This document shows positions 11,514 to 22,984 of a stretch of 64,000 nt of DNA, piece by piece; position 1 is the stretch's first letter; each line of letters opens with the position of its first letter. The notes below the pieces were generated by a model. That model saw only the letters and a program-made list of their open reading frames with translations, did not search any database and was not told the origin of the DNA. Source of the DNA: Fragum whitleyi (taxonomy: Eukaryota > Mollusca > Bivalvia > Cardiida > Cardiidae); contig OX411552.1 in the NCBI GenBank assembly GCA_948146395.1, positions 15,112,957-15,176,956 of the forward strand. The letters run 5' to 3'. A program made the translations under genes and the position numbers.

Positions 11514-13169
11514 TTAAGGTATTCCTAGTGTGAAGATCGGAATTAAATTGGTTAATTTCGGCTATTTCCGTCAATCAAAGCGCGTCGTTTTGCACGTAGG
11601 TTAGATGACGTCATAATCCTTGACATTCCCGCTAAAAAAGACGTACAGTTACATAAACTCAACGGAAATTTGATAAAATCTACCAAAATATAAATTTTAA
11701 TTATACTTTTAAAGTTTTGATTGAGTTTTCGGTCCTGTGACCAAATGTTAATCTGTACAAAAAATACCTCAACTAATCAAAACAATTTGCAGGAAATTGT
11801 CTTTCTGTAAGCGTACCGACCAAAGGACCGCCGGAAGTCACACCCCCGGAAACCGATTTCCCGGAAAATTAGAGGACAAAAATTCTTACGCTTATACCCA
11901 AAACAAATTCTCTCTGCTTTTAGTAAAGGCATTTACATGAAATTTTCAATTCATACATTCAAACCATAAAAAGAGCAACCCAAATTATCATGGAAGATTA
12001 CATTATGAATAATCGTACATATTATGTCCCTTTTCAATCACTTTTTTTAATCAGTCGAAGTTTATACCAACAGAAACATTTTAATTATGCCCAAATAAAG
12101 TATGGTTACATGTAACAAACAAATTATTTGTCGTTTTGCAGACATCAGGCATGCTAAAAAGGGACCGACTATGTCTATTTGCAAAATATATCAGGTATTG
12201 AACGAGTATCATTTGCAGTTTAACGATCCATTTCATACTTAAGGAGAGTTTACTTTCATACTCCAGTATATGAGAGAATAATGAAAGCAAAATCCATGCC
12301 GAAAAAAATCATTCCTTTATAATAGCAAAAGCTTTTTTCTTTAAAAGAAAAATCTTACTTTTTCCTACGGGAAAAAACTTTTTTTTCATAGTTTCTTGCA
12401 ATTATTTCAAAGACAAATGATCACACTTTGTAGTTCAGACACTTGAGATTAAGAATTTAATCAAATACGAGTAATATTATAAGAACATTGGACATTTTTC
12501 AGCAATTTTGGAAAAAAATTAATGGCATTTACAACTTTATTTTGCTTAGTTATTTTGTCTAAGACTAGAGCGCGATTAGAGAGCTTAAAAACATAATTAT
12601 GGTAAAAAAATAGGGTTATTCATTTCAAGGGCGCATTACCCTTGGCCCATTTTCTCTATTTTTCCATGGTGATTTTTTTTCATACTTTAAGCCTGAATGC
12701 CCGAAGTACTTTAGTGATTTTTGAAAAATGCATTTGAGATGCCCCATCAATACTTTTTGAAAAAGAGGAATTTCTTTGATAGACACTGTAGCCAAAATAC
12801 ATTACAAAATTGCGTCTTATTTTGCTTCCGACTTGAATTATTGGCTAACTATGCATTATTTGATCAAAATTATTTGTTCAAAACTAACTTTTTGTAATTA
12901 ACTACACTTCTACCAAATATATTACACGAAATATGTCGCATGATTATACACAGTTAATTGCACAATCATCATTTAGACAGATAGACCCCTACCTATCTTA
13001 TGGCCGATTTCCCCACCCACTCAAGAAAACAGACTTTTTTCAATATTTTCTAAACGGGGCGGTGAAAGTCATTTAAATTTCAGACATAAATGGGAATAGC
13101 ATGTAGTATTCGTTTTGAGTATCATTTTTACATTCTTTTTACCCTTGCTTCACACTAGGAATACCTTAA
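11514..13169. mobile_element. 1.66 kb inverted-repeat DNA element, TTAAGGTATTCCTAG ends
   Basis: The left end TTAAGGTATTCCTAGTGTGA is repeated inverted at the right end, TCACACTAGGAATACCTTAA. The interior has no long ORF, so the element is non-autonomous. It includes a TGACGTCA CRE-like palindrome near 11607. The terminal TTAAGGTA is shared with the families at 16503 and 55527. Confidence 0.8.
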
Positions 13170-13808
13170 ATCCCATGCTAATATAAATTCAATCATTTAT
13201 CTTTTATTAAAGTTTCAGAGTTAAATGTAGTAAAATCCCCATTTCACTGCAATATATACATAACTTGATGCAATTATCTCGTAATTGATCGACGCAGATA
13301 ATGCAACTTCAAATGCTCTTCAAGCTCTTCAACATCATAGGAGGCCTGAGCTTATTGGCGATTTTCATTTCAATAAGTCAGCTTTATCTTTTAAGCAAAA
13401 AAGCAAGTTTTTTTCACAATTGTTTGATAAAAGCTGTTTATCTCTATGGTATGGATAGATATTGATGGGAATATGAGATGAAGTCATTTTATTACTGGAC
13501 ACTAAGTAAAAGAAGAATTTTGAAACAATGGAAAAAGTAATGCAATTGCTTAGCGTACTTGTAATTTCTCTTTTTCTCACTATGTCATTATAAATTTTAT
13601 AACTTTACACACATCTTAAATTAATTTTCATTCTGTTACTTGAAATCAATAAGATTAACCTAAAACTTTGTCATTTGGTGGAATTTGTTAATAGCTAGGC
13701 AAACTTTTATGCAGGTTTTTTTCTTTAAATCTAATAAGATAAGTATGGTTGTTTTTAAAATGTATTCCCTATAGTATGTTGTCTGAAATTATAGTATTTG
13801 ACGTTTAG

Positions 13809-14040
13809 TGCAAAACTATTGTAAATGCTCTAAACCCTTGTAATGCTGAACCCAGAATATTCCTGCTTTAGTAGGAGGTAAAGACAAAGATCAGCCTGCA
13901 CAAATTATAAGCAGTGCAATCTGATCTTAGTCCACACCACCTGATTTTCCTTTTTCCTGTTTCAATAATTTCTCCCAAAACATTGTGGAACTATTATGGG
14001 TCCACTACCGTAAGTTCTCAAAGAAAATTTAGAAAAGTTT
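13809..14040 (+). repeat. Composite of hairpin half, CCCTTGTCATGC MITE and TTAAGGTAG fragment
   Basis: 13809-13830 is half of a GTGCAAAACTATTG hairpin. It runs straight into AAACCCTTGTAATGCTGAAC and the MITE core CAGCCTGCACAAATTATAAG. From about 13978 the sequence switches to AACATTGTGGAACTATTATG with GGTCCACTACC, a right end of the TTAAGGTAGTGGACC family. The right end of the first MITE is lost. Confidence 0.55.
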
Positions 14041-14570
14041 AGAAATTATGTGTTGTCAGGTTAAGAGCTAATTCTGAAGCTGATATACCTGTGCAGTTCT
14101 TTTTACAAGTCTATAGATCAGGGAAACATTATCAATTTTTCCTCAATTATTTTCCAAGTGGGAAACTGTTATTCCCATAAAGGAGGGCCTTGTTTTGAGA
14201 ATATCTAAAGAATTATCAATCTTTCAAGTAAAATATGCATTTTTCAGTTCAATTTTTTTCTCAATTTTTTCATCCCCGAAGTTTTATCTTGGGCGAAAAT
14301 CCTTTGAACATACCCCCTAAGTATTGATTGGATCAGCAGGCTGCGGTATCGAGAAAGAATTTCCGATAATATTCATGGTTTTGAGATAGCGAGAGATATG
14401 TATTACATAGGCGTAATGATAAGCCCAGATATATCGCCACAATGTGCGACGGCTAACTGACATGCTCTTCTAATCTCTATAAAAAGATAAAAAGCTGATC
14501 GTAGGAAACCCCATGAGACTGACTGTTTGAAATTTTCATTTCTCTTCCTTTCCTACGCAATCCAACTATG

Positions 14571-14710
14571 AGAAATAAAATTAAGCCATGTCATGTTTAA
14601 CCTTGAAGATGCCAACTTTGGAAGGAGGTAACTGATAAAGATTTGCATACCCATATCTGCAGTCTGATCTTAATCTTTGTAACATAATCTTCTTTTTTAA
14701 ACAAAAAAGG
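14571..14710 (+). repeat. Degenerate CCCTTGTCATGC MITE
   Basis: It retains GGAAGGAGGTAACTGATAAAG and the core ATATCTGCAGTCTGATCTTA, with no clear ends. Confidence 0.45.
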
Positions 14711-15158
14711 GTTTGGACCTAAATTTAACCATAGAAGACCTCTTTTTTACTACCATACCAATTCTAGACAGCTAAAGGTTAGACTGGTCCACATTGGAAC
14801 ATGATGCAGATGAAAATTTCAAGTTGATGAAAATGCATAAATCTCTTTTCAATTCTTCTTTGAGAACATTGTGAAAAATGAGCGCTTAATTTGAAACATT
14901 ATTCATGAAGTATGAAAAAAGTCTTAATTCAAAATTTATTTTTATACACTTTTTTTCTTCTTTCTTATTAAAATTTTAAACCAACAATTTATTATGATTA
15001 ATGCTTTTTCATTTTCCTCTTTTCTCTTGAGTATTAAGACATTTTATTTAATCATAAAGCTGTAAATTTTGATGAGCAGATTTTAAACAGATTCCAATGC
15101 AGTATCTATGATCATTAAACCAACCGTTCTTAAATTTGACATTATTTGGTGGCTGCAT

Positions 15159-15224
15159 GCAAGCACAAAACAGTTGTAACTCTTTAAAAACATATAGGGA
15201 TTTACAATTGTTTTGCACTGAACC
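15159..15224. repeat. Hairpin MITE, GCACAAAACAGTTG family
   Basis: GCACAAAACAGTTGTAA and TTACAATTGTTTTGC are near-inverse arms around an AT-rich loop. Confidence 0.65.
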
Positions 15225-15450
15225 ATGGATGTAACGTAAATTAAGAGTCCTATTTAGTCTATCAGGTGCACTTTACACTGCTACTTCCATAATCATTTTT
15301 GTTAAAAATTTTGGTGAATTTCTCTTTTTGAAAAAAAAAAGAATATATAAATGATTGAACCAGGCAGCCAATTACTCAATAAGTCATTCATCATAATAAC
15401 AATTATAAAAACAGATGAAGCCCAACACTTAAGTGACCAAAAATTCCGAG

Positions 15451-15525
15451 GGTTTGTGCAAAACTGTACTTAGTTTCTGTACAAAGTATAGACACTATTA
15501 GTACAATCTTGCATAAAACCCTCAA
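15451..15525. repeat. Diverged hairpin, GAGGGTTTGTGCAAAA arms
   Basis: The left arm GAGGGTTTGTGCAAAACTGTA and the right arm TACAATCTTGCATAAAACCCTC are imperfect inverses. Confidence 0.5.
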
Positions 15526-15606
15526 AATTATACTTGATTCATAGATTTTTCATCTTGATTACAATGATCCCTGCCTGCTGGATTAATACACTACAATCCA
15601 ATCAAA

Positions 15607-15855
15607 TTAACCCTTGTCATGCTGAACCAGGAATTTTCCTGCTTTGGTAGGAGCTATAGACTAACATCAGCCTGCACATATGTGCAGTCTGATGTTAGTC
15701 TACACCACCTGTTTCTCACTTTCAAACCAGAATTGTCAATAGATTTTGTTTTTCAATAATAAAAATTTATCTACAGTTGGTACTTTCAGAGCATTTTGCC
15801 CTTTGATTTTGATGAAAATTTTCAGCCAAAATTAATTCAGCATGACAAGGGTTAA
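15607..15855 (+). mobile_element. Best-preserved CCCTTGTCATGC MITE, TTAA-flanked
   Basis: It runs from TTAACCCTTGTCATGCTGAA to TTCAGCATGACAAGGGTTAA, exact inverses. The interior has the AGCCTGCACATATGTGCAG core inside a longer CTAACATCAG / CTGATGTTAG stem. It serves as the reference copy of the family in this window. Confidence 0.88.
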
Positions 15856-16502
15856 GATTGTCAAATGTTTCTCAATGTATGTCACACATAGACTGTAGCT
15901 TTTGATTTGTTAAATTTACTTCAAAACACATCAGATTAAAACATGAAATATTTGTATTATGCAGTCAGATAAGCGTAGTACTGGGAATTTTGAATTATTT
16001 CCTTATCAAAGAGCGATACAATTAAGATTGCAACACTATCAACACCCCAAGAAACCCTCGAGAAAAATTTGAGATATTTAAAGATAAGTTTCTTTAAATA
16101 CAAATCCATATCTTTATGAACTTTTCCAGTGCAAACATGGAGCGGGCTTATCAAAATATCACACTTTAAAATATAGATAGTAATTACGAGCAATCAAAAT
16201 GATCTAGCTAATCTAAACCATAAAAGAGAAGCAGTTATCTCCCCCTTAAGCTGTGACCTTCAGAAGTACTTTTATACCAACCTGTAATTGTTTCACCGAA
16301 TTAAAGACAGGCTCTAATTACATCTAAAATTTCCTCAATTAAGGAAGAGCTCAAAAAGTTTTTTTATGCTAAACTTAGTTGTCTTTTTGAATCGAAACAA
16401 AAAAAAGGCAGAAATCAAACCAATGCAAAATTTAGGATAGCAATCTAAATGCTATCAAACTTCAAATTTTATTCAGTAAATGAATTGCTATAATGTTCTT
16501 CT

Positions 16503-16667
16503 TTAAGGTAGTGGATCCGTAATAGTTTTGCAATATCTCAGAAGTAATGCACTGTTACAGCGTTAACTAAGGTTTCCTTATGATTTTCATTAGGAAACCT
16601 CGGTTAACATTGTGAAAGAATATGTGGTCCGAAATGTTGTGGAACTATTACAGGCCCACTACCTTAA
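16503..16667. mobile_element. TTAAGGTAGTGGACC-family MITE
   Basis: The ends are TTAAGGTAGTGGATCCGTAA and ACTACCTTAA, inverted. The central hairpin GGTTTCC...TCATTAGGAAACC is flanked by GTTAAC-like arms, making almost the whole element fold back on itself. Sister copies lie at 19732, 38630 and 47431. Confidence 0.85.
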
Positions 16668-16905
16668 ATTGTAGATCTTGGGTTTGTCAGCTGGAATGAC
16701 AAAAGTAAATGGCATCAGGTAAGGATGAGATCTTTAACTGAGGGGTGACCAAATCTTGTATTATTAAGAAAGTTTGGTTCCACCTATTTACAATGTGTTA
16801 GATGTTCAGGGATAATTCTGGTTCAGAATAGCAGGTGCAAAAATGTCTCATTTTGGTGATCTAATGAGGAATTGAAGAATCTTTTTTGAGAAATTTATCA
16901 AAGCA

Positions 16906-16975
16906 ATGGCTCAGTGCAAAACAGTTGTAACTGCCTATATAATCATAGGCAGTTACAACTGTTTTTTACTGAGTA
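16906..16975. mobile_element. Hairpin MITE, GTAACTGCCTATA family
   Basis: The arms AAAACAGTTGTAACTGCCTA and TAGGCAGTTACAACTGTTTT are perfect inverses with a tiny loop; the outer GGCTCAGTG / TACTGAGT pair more weakly. Confidence 0.85.
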
Positions 16976-17161
16976 AACAAATTTCTTCACTAAATGAAAT
17001 TTTGCTTAGAGATTTTTCTCTCATTAAGCCAGATTCAACAAGATTTCTGGCAGAAAAAATGAGAGAATCTCTCAATATCTCACCCCAAAATGATCCCTGA
17101 ATGTTAGAAGGTGCGACATGGATTTAATTATTTCAATCATATCATTCATCTATCAAACTAC

Positions 17162-17210
17162 CCCATTTGTGTGGAATTCCCATGCCCAACTCGTCCCCAT
17201 CCCTGCTACG
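17162..17210 (-). repeat. Fragment of the GTGTGGAATTCCCATG MITE
   Basis: GTGTGGAATTCCCATGCCCA matches, inverted, the right end of the element at 9852-10137. Confidence 0.55.
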
Positions 17211-17650
17211 TACATGTTGCGAGTATCTACTGGAATCGTATAAACAATTTTGAAATGATACTAACTTTCTGATAGAGTTTAAACTCTTAAATATTTAAAA
17301 TAATTTTGATTCATTCAGTCAACCAAAAAAGTTACATTTTGCAAGTATTTGCAGGTAATTCTTATAACAATTAATCCCTTCATTTCCCTCAATATTTTAT
17401 GTACTGTAAAAATTCTAATAGAGGACCATGCTCCAATAGAACCCCATTTCCTTTTTTCTAAGGTTAAAATCGACCATTTTTTATGTGACTTAACAAAATC
17501 TGGAAGTCTCTAATAAAGGCCCATATCCACAAAACCAACATCACTGAAAATTCAACAAGAGTTTTATGCACCTTTTTCCCAATTAAATGTTAACCTTTTA
17601 AGTGGATTAAGTTTGTTTTTGCCATTTTTTCACCGTCTTAACAAATATCC

Positions 17651-17726
17651 ATGGCTCTCTGCAACACAGTTGTAACTGCCTATAAACATAAATATAGGCA
17701 GTTACAACTATTTCTTGCTGAGCCAT
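17651..17726. mobile_element. Hairpin MITE, GTAACTGCCTATA family
   Basis: ATGGCTCTCTGCAACACAGT and the closing TTGCTGAGCCAT frame the perfect GTTGTAACTGCCTATA stem. Confidence 0.85.
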
Positions 17727-18644
17727 CAATATGTAACATAACCTCTAATGAAAGCCTATCAATTTCAAATTGATAGGCATTTATTCTAATAGAACCCCTG
17801 GATTCTATCAGAGCTTTTACAGTTATTTGTTACCACAAAATCAAAATATTGAGAAAAATAAGGTTTTTTTTTCTTGTCTCATATGTTTTATACTCCATGA
17901 TAATGATGCTTATTTTCCAATCTAAAAACATTTTGAATTGTCTTTTGCTTTCTTTTTGAATTTGGATTACAATTATTTCATAACTCAGGTATTTGGATAG
18001 TGATCAGACTGAACTTTGAACAAAGTTTGATCACAATTGTTATCATCACTGCTGTATTAGAATGGCATTTCAAGCTGTTAGCAGCTTTGAAAAACCCAAA
18101 GGAGAATTTTATCGAAGAATTTTTTGTGTTTGATGATATCAGATTTATCTACAATTGGCGGGTATGTGATTATCTCCCGAGATACCATGAGATTGACTGA
18201 TGTACTGAACTAAAAGAGTTTTCTTTGCCGATCCAAAAAAACTACCCCACCTAGATTTTTTGATATGTAGTGATATTTTGTGATATTCCTCTTAGTTTGA
18301 TAACATTACTGAAGTAATCAGGAGATAATGCTACGAACAGCTGCAAAATTATTAAAATTATCTCCCCTTATCTCAATCTTCAGTTTAGAGAGTTCAGAAC
18401 AGAAGGGCTCATTCAGGTTTATCGACTGATTATATTCCCAAGAATGCTGCGATATTCTATATATATTTGAGAATTTATTTTATCAGACGGAGGGGACGAT
18501 CAAAAGATTGTTGATCTACGAATATCTGTCTGCACAACACAGTTGACTTTTTTTCTTATATGCGTACCCATCTTAATGCTTTCACTTTAACAGGTGCGTC
18601 AATAGTAGATTGATATGACAGAAAATATTCATAAGAATTCTTCT

Positions 18645-18740
18645 ATATTCAGTACAGATTTCTGTCCTCGGAATGTGGTGCTATTTTAGGCTGGTCATAC
18701 CCAATTTGTAACATCCAAAATTGAGCTTAATTCTATATCC
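18645..18740 (+). repeat. Dispersed repeat, ACAGATTTCTGTCCTCGG
   Basis: AGTACAGATTTCTGTCCTCG followed by TGGTCATAC and AATTTGTAACATCCAAAATT has a second copy at 41040-41140. It is unclassified. Confidence 0.55.
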
Positions 18741-18823
18741 TGGACAAAAAAATGGTACACTGTATTTAATTGATTGATGCGATTCTTCAAAGATGCCTAT
18801 TTTATAGATGGACAGATCAAGAC

Positions 18824-18890
18824 TTGACGCAAAACAGTTGTAACTGCCTATAAATGTATAGGCAGTTACAACTTTTTCACACTAAGCCAT
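18824..18890. mobile_element. Hairpin MITE, GTAACTGCCTATA family
   Basis: The stem AGTTGTAACTGCCTATA / TATAGGCAGTTACAACT is perfect; the outer arms are degraded. Confidence 0.8.
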
Positions 18891-19382
18891 CGACATGAAA
18901 AGACCATAGACAATGTCCAATCAAAATGGCTCATCTCAAACCTTGTGCTCAGTTATGCTAAAAAAAAACATTTAAAAAGCCTAATTGATCTCGATCAACA
19001 CTTAAAAACAATTATTTTTTTCAAACGGTATGAGGAAAGACAAGATGTCATTAGATAGATTCAGAATCTTAAAAGTAATCGGGATGTATGAAAGTTTGGT
19101 TAAGAAAAAACTGCAGTATATAATAATTGATCTGTCAATCATAAATGATATATGATAAAGTGGTTTTCTATATTTTGATGCTATCTTGATATAGAATAAC
19201 TGATATGTGCAATGCATCATGCATCAAATGCATATTTTGAATTTTTATATCCTTCAACCTTAACAAAGTTTTGATACTTCGGTAAACTGAATTTACAATC
19301 ATGATTTGTCATGGGAGAAAGGTCAAATGATTTGAAAATTACAACGATTCTCAATATTCGGAGATAAGGACAAAAAAAGTAT

Positions 19383-19435
19383 AAGTGCCTATGAATACAT
19401 ACCGGTAGGCACTTACAATATTTTTGCACTGTTCC
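19383..19435. repeat. Hairpin MITE, GTAAGTGCCTAT subfamily, partly degraded
   Basis: ATAAGTGCCTATGAATAC pairs imperfectly with GGTAGGCACTTACAATA; the outer arm survives only on the right (TTTTTGCACTG). Confidence 0.65.
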
Positions 19436-19731
19436 CTTATAGAAGAGTTATTGAGTTATTCTACCTCACTGTACATTATGTTTTAAAATAAATCTATTTA
19501 ACATGTGCATCAAATCATATATTTTACTTATTAATTTGGTCTGGAACTATCTGGTATTCCCCCACAATAGCTGTAGTTACCAGTATTTGTTTAAGTCATT
19601 CACTTGATCATCTCAAAGGATATAAAACAAGCCAGAGCTCATAATTTTAATACCTTTAAGATTTTTAGCCAATGCTCTGCCTTATCTAGTCATCATTATC
19701 ATTATCATCATTATTTTTTCACTTTTTCATA

Positions 19732-19895
19732 TTAAGGTAGTGGAACCAAAATAGATCTGCAACATTTCTGCACTCATGAACTTTCACAATAATGACTGAG
19801 GTTTCCTAATGAAAATCATTAGGAAACCTCAGTTAACACTGTTAAAGCTCATTACCTCCTAAACATTGAGGAACTATTACAGGTCCGCTACCTTA
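19732..19895. mobile_element. TTAAGGTAGTGGACC-family MITE
   Basis: It starts TTAAGGTAGTGGAACCAAAA and ends CTATTACAGGTCCGCTACCT TAA. The central GGTTTCCTAATG / CATTAGGAAACC hairpin is perfect. Confidence 0.85.
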
Positions 19896-20166
19896 ATCTT
19901 ATATTTTGATATCTAATATTTTCACATTTTTGCTTACAAAATCTATCATATATGTATATTATTATTAAATTATTTATATTATTAAACAAGTATACAGAAA
20001 GCTCACATTTATAGTCCATTTATTCTGTATACAAATTTGGTGAAAATAATTGAGAATCTAGATTGAGCTTCAGACAATTCCTATCAAAGCATAATTTTTT
20101 TAAACTCTGTTATTTGAATAATGGCACCAAAGATTTTTTTTTGAAATGTTTGAGTATTTGTAGGGA

Positions 20167-20231
20167 TTAGCACAAAACTATTGCAAATGTCTATATATTT
20201 AAAGGCACTTACAATAGTTATGCACAAACTG
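20167..20231. repeat. Hairpin MITE, GCACAAAACTATTG subfamily
   Basis: GCACAAAACTATTGCAAATG faces CACTTACAATAGTTATGC, imperfect inverses. Confidence 0.65.
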
Positions 20232-20888
20232 CTCGATTTTGTCTAGTCTCCAGTTCAAGATGAGAAAAAAAGAAAAAAAAAATGTTGAAATCAGACATCA
20301 CACACAAACAATCAGTAAAAAAAACACGGAGAGATGTCGTAACAGGGAGCGAGAGTGAAACATCGTGAAACATCGACGTGATTAGATTCGAGACTGATGT
20401 CTACACTCACTTTATAAATATCTTATCAATGTCTTTTCTAAGTCATTCAAGCTTTTTTAATTTGTAAATTGATGATGAAAAATTGAATATCTCGCGATTA
20501 TATCGCCCAGTGTCTGTAATAACAAGTTTTTCGAACAACTGATTTTGTCGTTAATTCATGTAAATGTAGATAAGTTTTGGAGATGATATTCTAATTGTCT
20601 TCCATGTACGTATATTTCATTTATGTGCTTTTAAGATAGGTGAAAATTAGATATGCCAAATTATAGTTCTAATGGAAGCAAAAGCTATGGTTAAATAACA
20701 TTTATTTTGGAGGGCAAGAAATGTTTAGAAATTGATGTGTTGTTTTTTTTTCATCTTTGCACTACATGATTTATATCTTTTATTCAAAAAAGAAAGTTTG
20801 TTTGTAAGGCATTAATTTATTTATCTATTCATAATAACACTTACAAATGGATCACACTTGAGTCAAAACACGCCATGTCACTTATCTC

Positions 20889-20955
20889 TTAAGGTAGTGG
20901 ACCTGTACTAGTTATGCAACATTTTTACACTACTTTAACAGGTCCACTGCCTTAG
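20889..20955. repeat. Internally deleted TTAAGGTAGTGGACC MITE
   Basis: Only the two ends remain, TTAAGGTAGTGGACCTGTAC and GGTCCACTGCCTTA, joined by ~30 bases; the central hairpin is gone. Confidence 0.7.
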
Positions 20956-21256
20956 AGCCATGAAAGAATTAATCCCATGATATTGTGTATCAAAAATCCA
21001 AAAGAAGTTAATAAAGCTATTATGAATTCTTCAATATCTTAATTAATGTGATTCCAAAGGGCATGTTTAAGATATTTTTTTCTTTCCCAACAAATAAGTG
21101 TATTCAGTCTGCTCTCTTTTTTGCATGAGAATTAAAAAAGTATTCCTTGTACATGTAAGATATATTTATCTGGCATTTAATGAAAAATAAAAGCTGCATT
21201 TTGTTGAACCTAGGCTAATCTTGATATAGCTTTTCTAGTTAACTAAATAAAAGATA

Positions 21257-21426
21257 AAAGAGCCAGTGTGTGACATTTCCAACATTTTCACTCGCGTGTG
21301 AGATACAAACATTATAAATGCATAGTGCAGACTCTGGTCAGACTGCAGGCTGCACACACAGGCTGGCCAGAAGCTTTGCATTGCGCATATGTGAAATTTT
21401 TGGTAATGTCACACACTGTCTCAAAT
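21257..21426. mobile_element. MITE of the GAGCCTGTGTGTGACATT family
   Basis: The left end GAGCCAGTGTGTGACATTTC and the right end AATGTCACACACTGTCTCAA are inverted. The centre GACTCTGGTCAGACTG / CAGGCTGGCCAGAAG folds back. It lies ~320 bp downstream of the acidic exon, just inside the intron. Confidence 0.7.
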
Positions 21427-21742
21427 TGAACTCACAATAAGAGGTTAAAGCAAAACTTTTGTAAAAACTTAAACTCATTTAGAATCATACAATAATTCTC
21501 CATTCACCCTTAGAAGGCTGTATACCTTGGTTTATTTGACCCAAATTTGACCTCCGTGGAAAAAACGGTTAAATACAAATTAATAACATATTTGATCAAT
21601 TAACAAAATATATATTACATTCAATACCCTTTGTTTTCATTTCTATGAAAGCACATGTAAAGACGAGTAGGAAAAAAACAGATTTTTATTCAACTAAATA
21701 GAAGGGGTCAGATTCGGGTCAATAAAATCCCGCTTTACCTAC

Positions 21743-22275
21743 CTGTAGAACAAGTTGTCCTGGCTTTACAGAGCTGAGAGCCACCATTTCTCCCTGATAT
21801 GGCCCCAAACTTGTCCCCTTGGACAGGGCTGCACCTGTAGATATAGACCATGGAATGCCTGTCTGTAGAAACTCGGCCTCCTTAACTTTCTTTAATGTCA
21901 ACATATCAGACGGAAAGTTCAACCTCTTCATGACTTCTTGACGCTGTGGTGACATTTCAAGTGGAGACGGAGAATCACTTTCATTGTCATTTGTATCAGC
22001 GATGTCATTCATGTCCGACTCATGTTTCTCCGATTCATCAACAATGTTTGTTTCATTCTCTTCTTCAACATCTATATTAGCTTCACCAGGGTTTTCCTCC
22101 TTATCAGAGGAAGAGTTTGTTTCATCCATTTTGATTGGTTCTTTGTCTTCATCTGTTTCAAACACTGTCTCTGATTGGTCAGAATCCATTTCTTCTGGAT
22201 CCATATCTTTCTCCTCTGGTGATTGGTCAGTTTTTCTGTCTACCTCGCTTGTTTCTTCTTCCTCATCTTCAGGCC
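21743..22275 (-). CDS. ZFPM: Internal exon: acidic region plus first half of a PR-like domain, FOG/ZFPM-like GATA cofactor
   Basis: This 533-nt exon is bounded by a good acceptor (TTATTTGCAG before GGCCTGAAG) and donor (CTACAG before GTAGGTAAAG). It opens with two bases that complete a split codon and ends in phase 0, giving 177 residues. Residues 1-104 are extremely acidic and Ser/Thr-rich. Residues 119-177 look like the start of a PR (SET-related) domain, with the core KGTSLGPYQGEM at 152-163. The first codon is xGG, so a preceding R followed by PEDEEEE would match FOG proteins, whose short first exon ends in a KR-type motif before an acidic stretch. FOG proteins bind GATA factors and recruit NuRD in the nucleus. 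The ATG at 22297 is intronic and is not the start; exon 1 was not found. A PRDM-type zinc-finger protein is the alternative. A real exon is near certain; the family is moderately certain. Confidence 0.75.
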
Positions 22276-22344
22276 CTGCAAATAAATCAATAAACAAATT
22301 AATTTATCATTGAATAAGACTCTTACTAAGGGTCTACCCCAAAA

Positions 22345-22686
22345 GCTTAATTCAAATACAGTATTTGACCTTGACTTATGACCTTGTCTAATTATCTATA
22401 CAAAACAGAGAACAATTAAGCCATTTCATTTTGAAATTCATTCTTTTATGATTACTTCCAAACAAGCTTAGTTTGAAAAGTTACACTAAATATGTACATA
22501 TAATTGATGAATTTTTGCTTAATTCAAATATTTGACCTTGACTTATGACCTTGTCTAATTATCTATACAAAACAGAGAACAAGTAAGCCATTTCATTTTT
22601 AAATCCATTCTTTAATGATTACTTCCAAACAAGCTTAGTTTGAAAAGTTACACTAAATTATGTACACATAATTGATGAATTTCAAA
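22345..22686. repeat. Two-copy direct tandem repeat, 172-bp period
   Basis: GCTTAATTCAAATACAGTAT followed by TTGACCTTGACTTATGACCT starts the first unit, and the same text without four bases starts the second at 22517. Both units include CCAAACAAGCTTAGTTTGAA. It lies ~70 bp upstream of the acidic exon's acceptor. Confidence 0.85.
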
Positions 22687-22984
22687 TTACAGTCTATGAG
22701 TCAAAATATCTTTAACAGTAGATATCATTGGTCTAAAAGTAATTTGAAATGAATCCTATGTTATTAAATCTCATTAGAATTGTCTCAATGAGACCATTCT
22801 TTTGAGTTTTAACGACATAAGGTCATTGAGAAATTAGAAAGAGCGTACATATTCAATAAAAATAATGATTCTAAATGGCACAAAAAGTATGTACTAAGCA
22901 ATCATTCTTTTTACTGACCACTTTTTGGTGCTTCTGTCAGTGGTAGCTTAAGACATGTTTTACTGTATATGAAAAAAGAGGGCC
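22687..22984. other. Unannotated stretch between repeats
   Basis: It contains an imperfect AATTGTCTCAATGAGACCATT inverted motif at ~22780-22800 and nothing else recognisable. Confidence 0.4.

Larger units (their letters stand above)
4735..21742 (-). other. 17 kb intron of the FOG/ZFPM-like gene
   Basis: The intron is inferred from the phase-compatible donor at 21742 and acceptor at 4735. It holds at least a dozen MITEs, two minisatellite or tandem arrays, a 1.66 kb inverted-repeat element and SINE pieces, all listed separately. Within it I see nothing recognisable in about 4735-5916, 6313-6960, 7000-7500, 13170-13800, 14711-15150, 15860-16500, 17730-18640 and 20232-20888. Conserved enhancers would be expected in an intron of a developmental regulator, but they cannot be recognised from one sequence. 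Confidence 0.65.

Noticed and set aside
22276..22297. ATG at 22297 as the gene's start codon
   Set aside because: It lies upstream of a strong acceptor and the residues between are intron; the exon opens with a split codon.
21984..22313. 109-codon serine-rich plus-strand ORF
   Set aside because: Antisense shadow of the acidic exon: Ser/Val codons opposite Glu/Asp codons.
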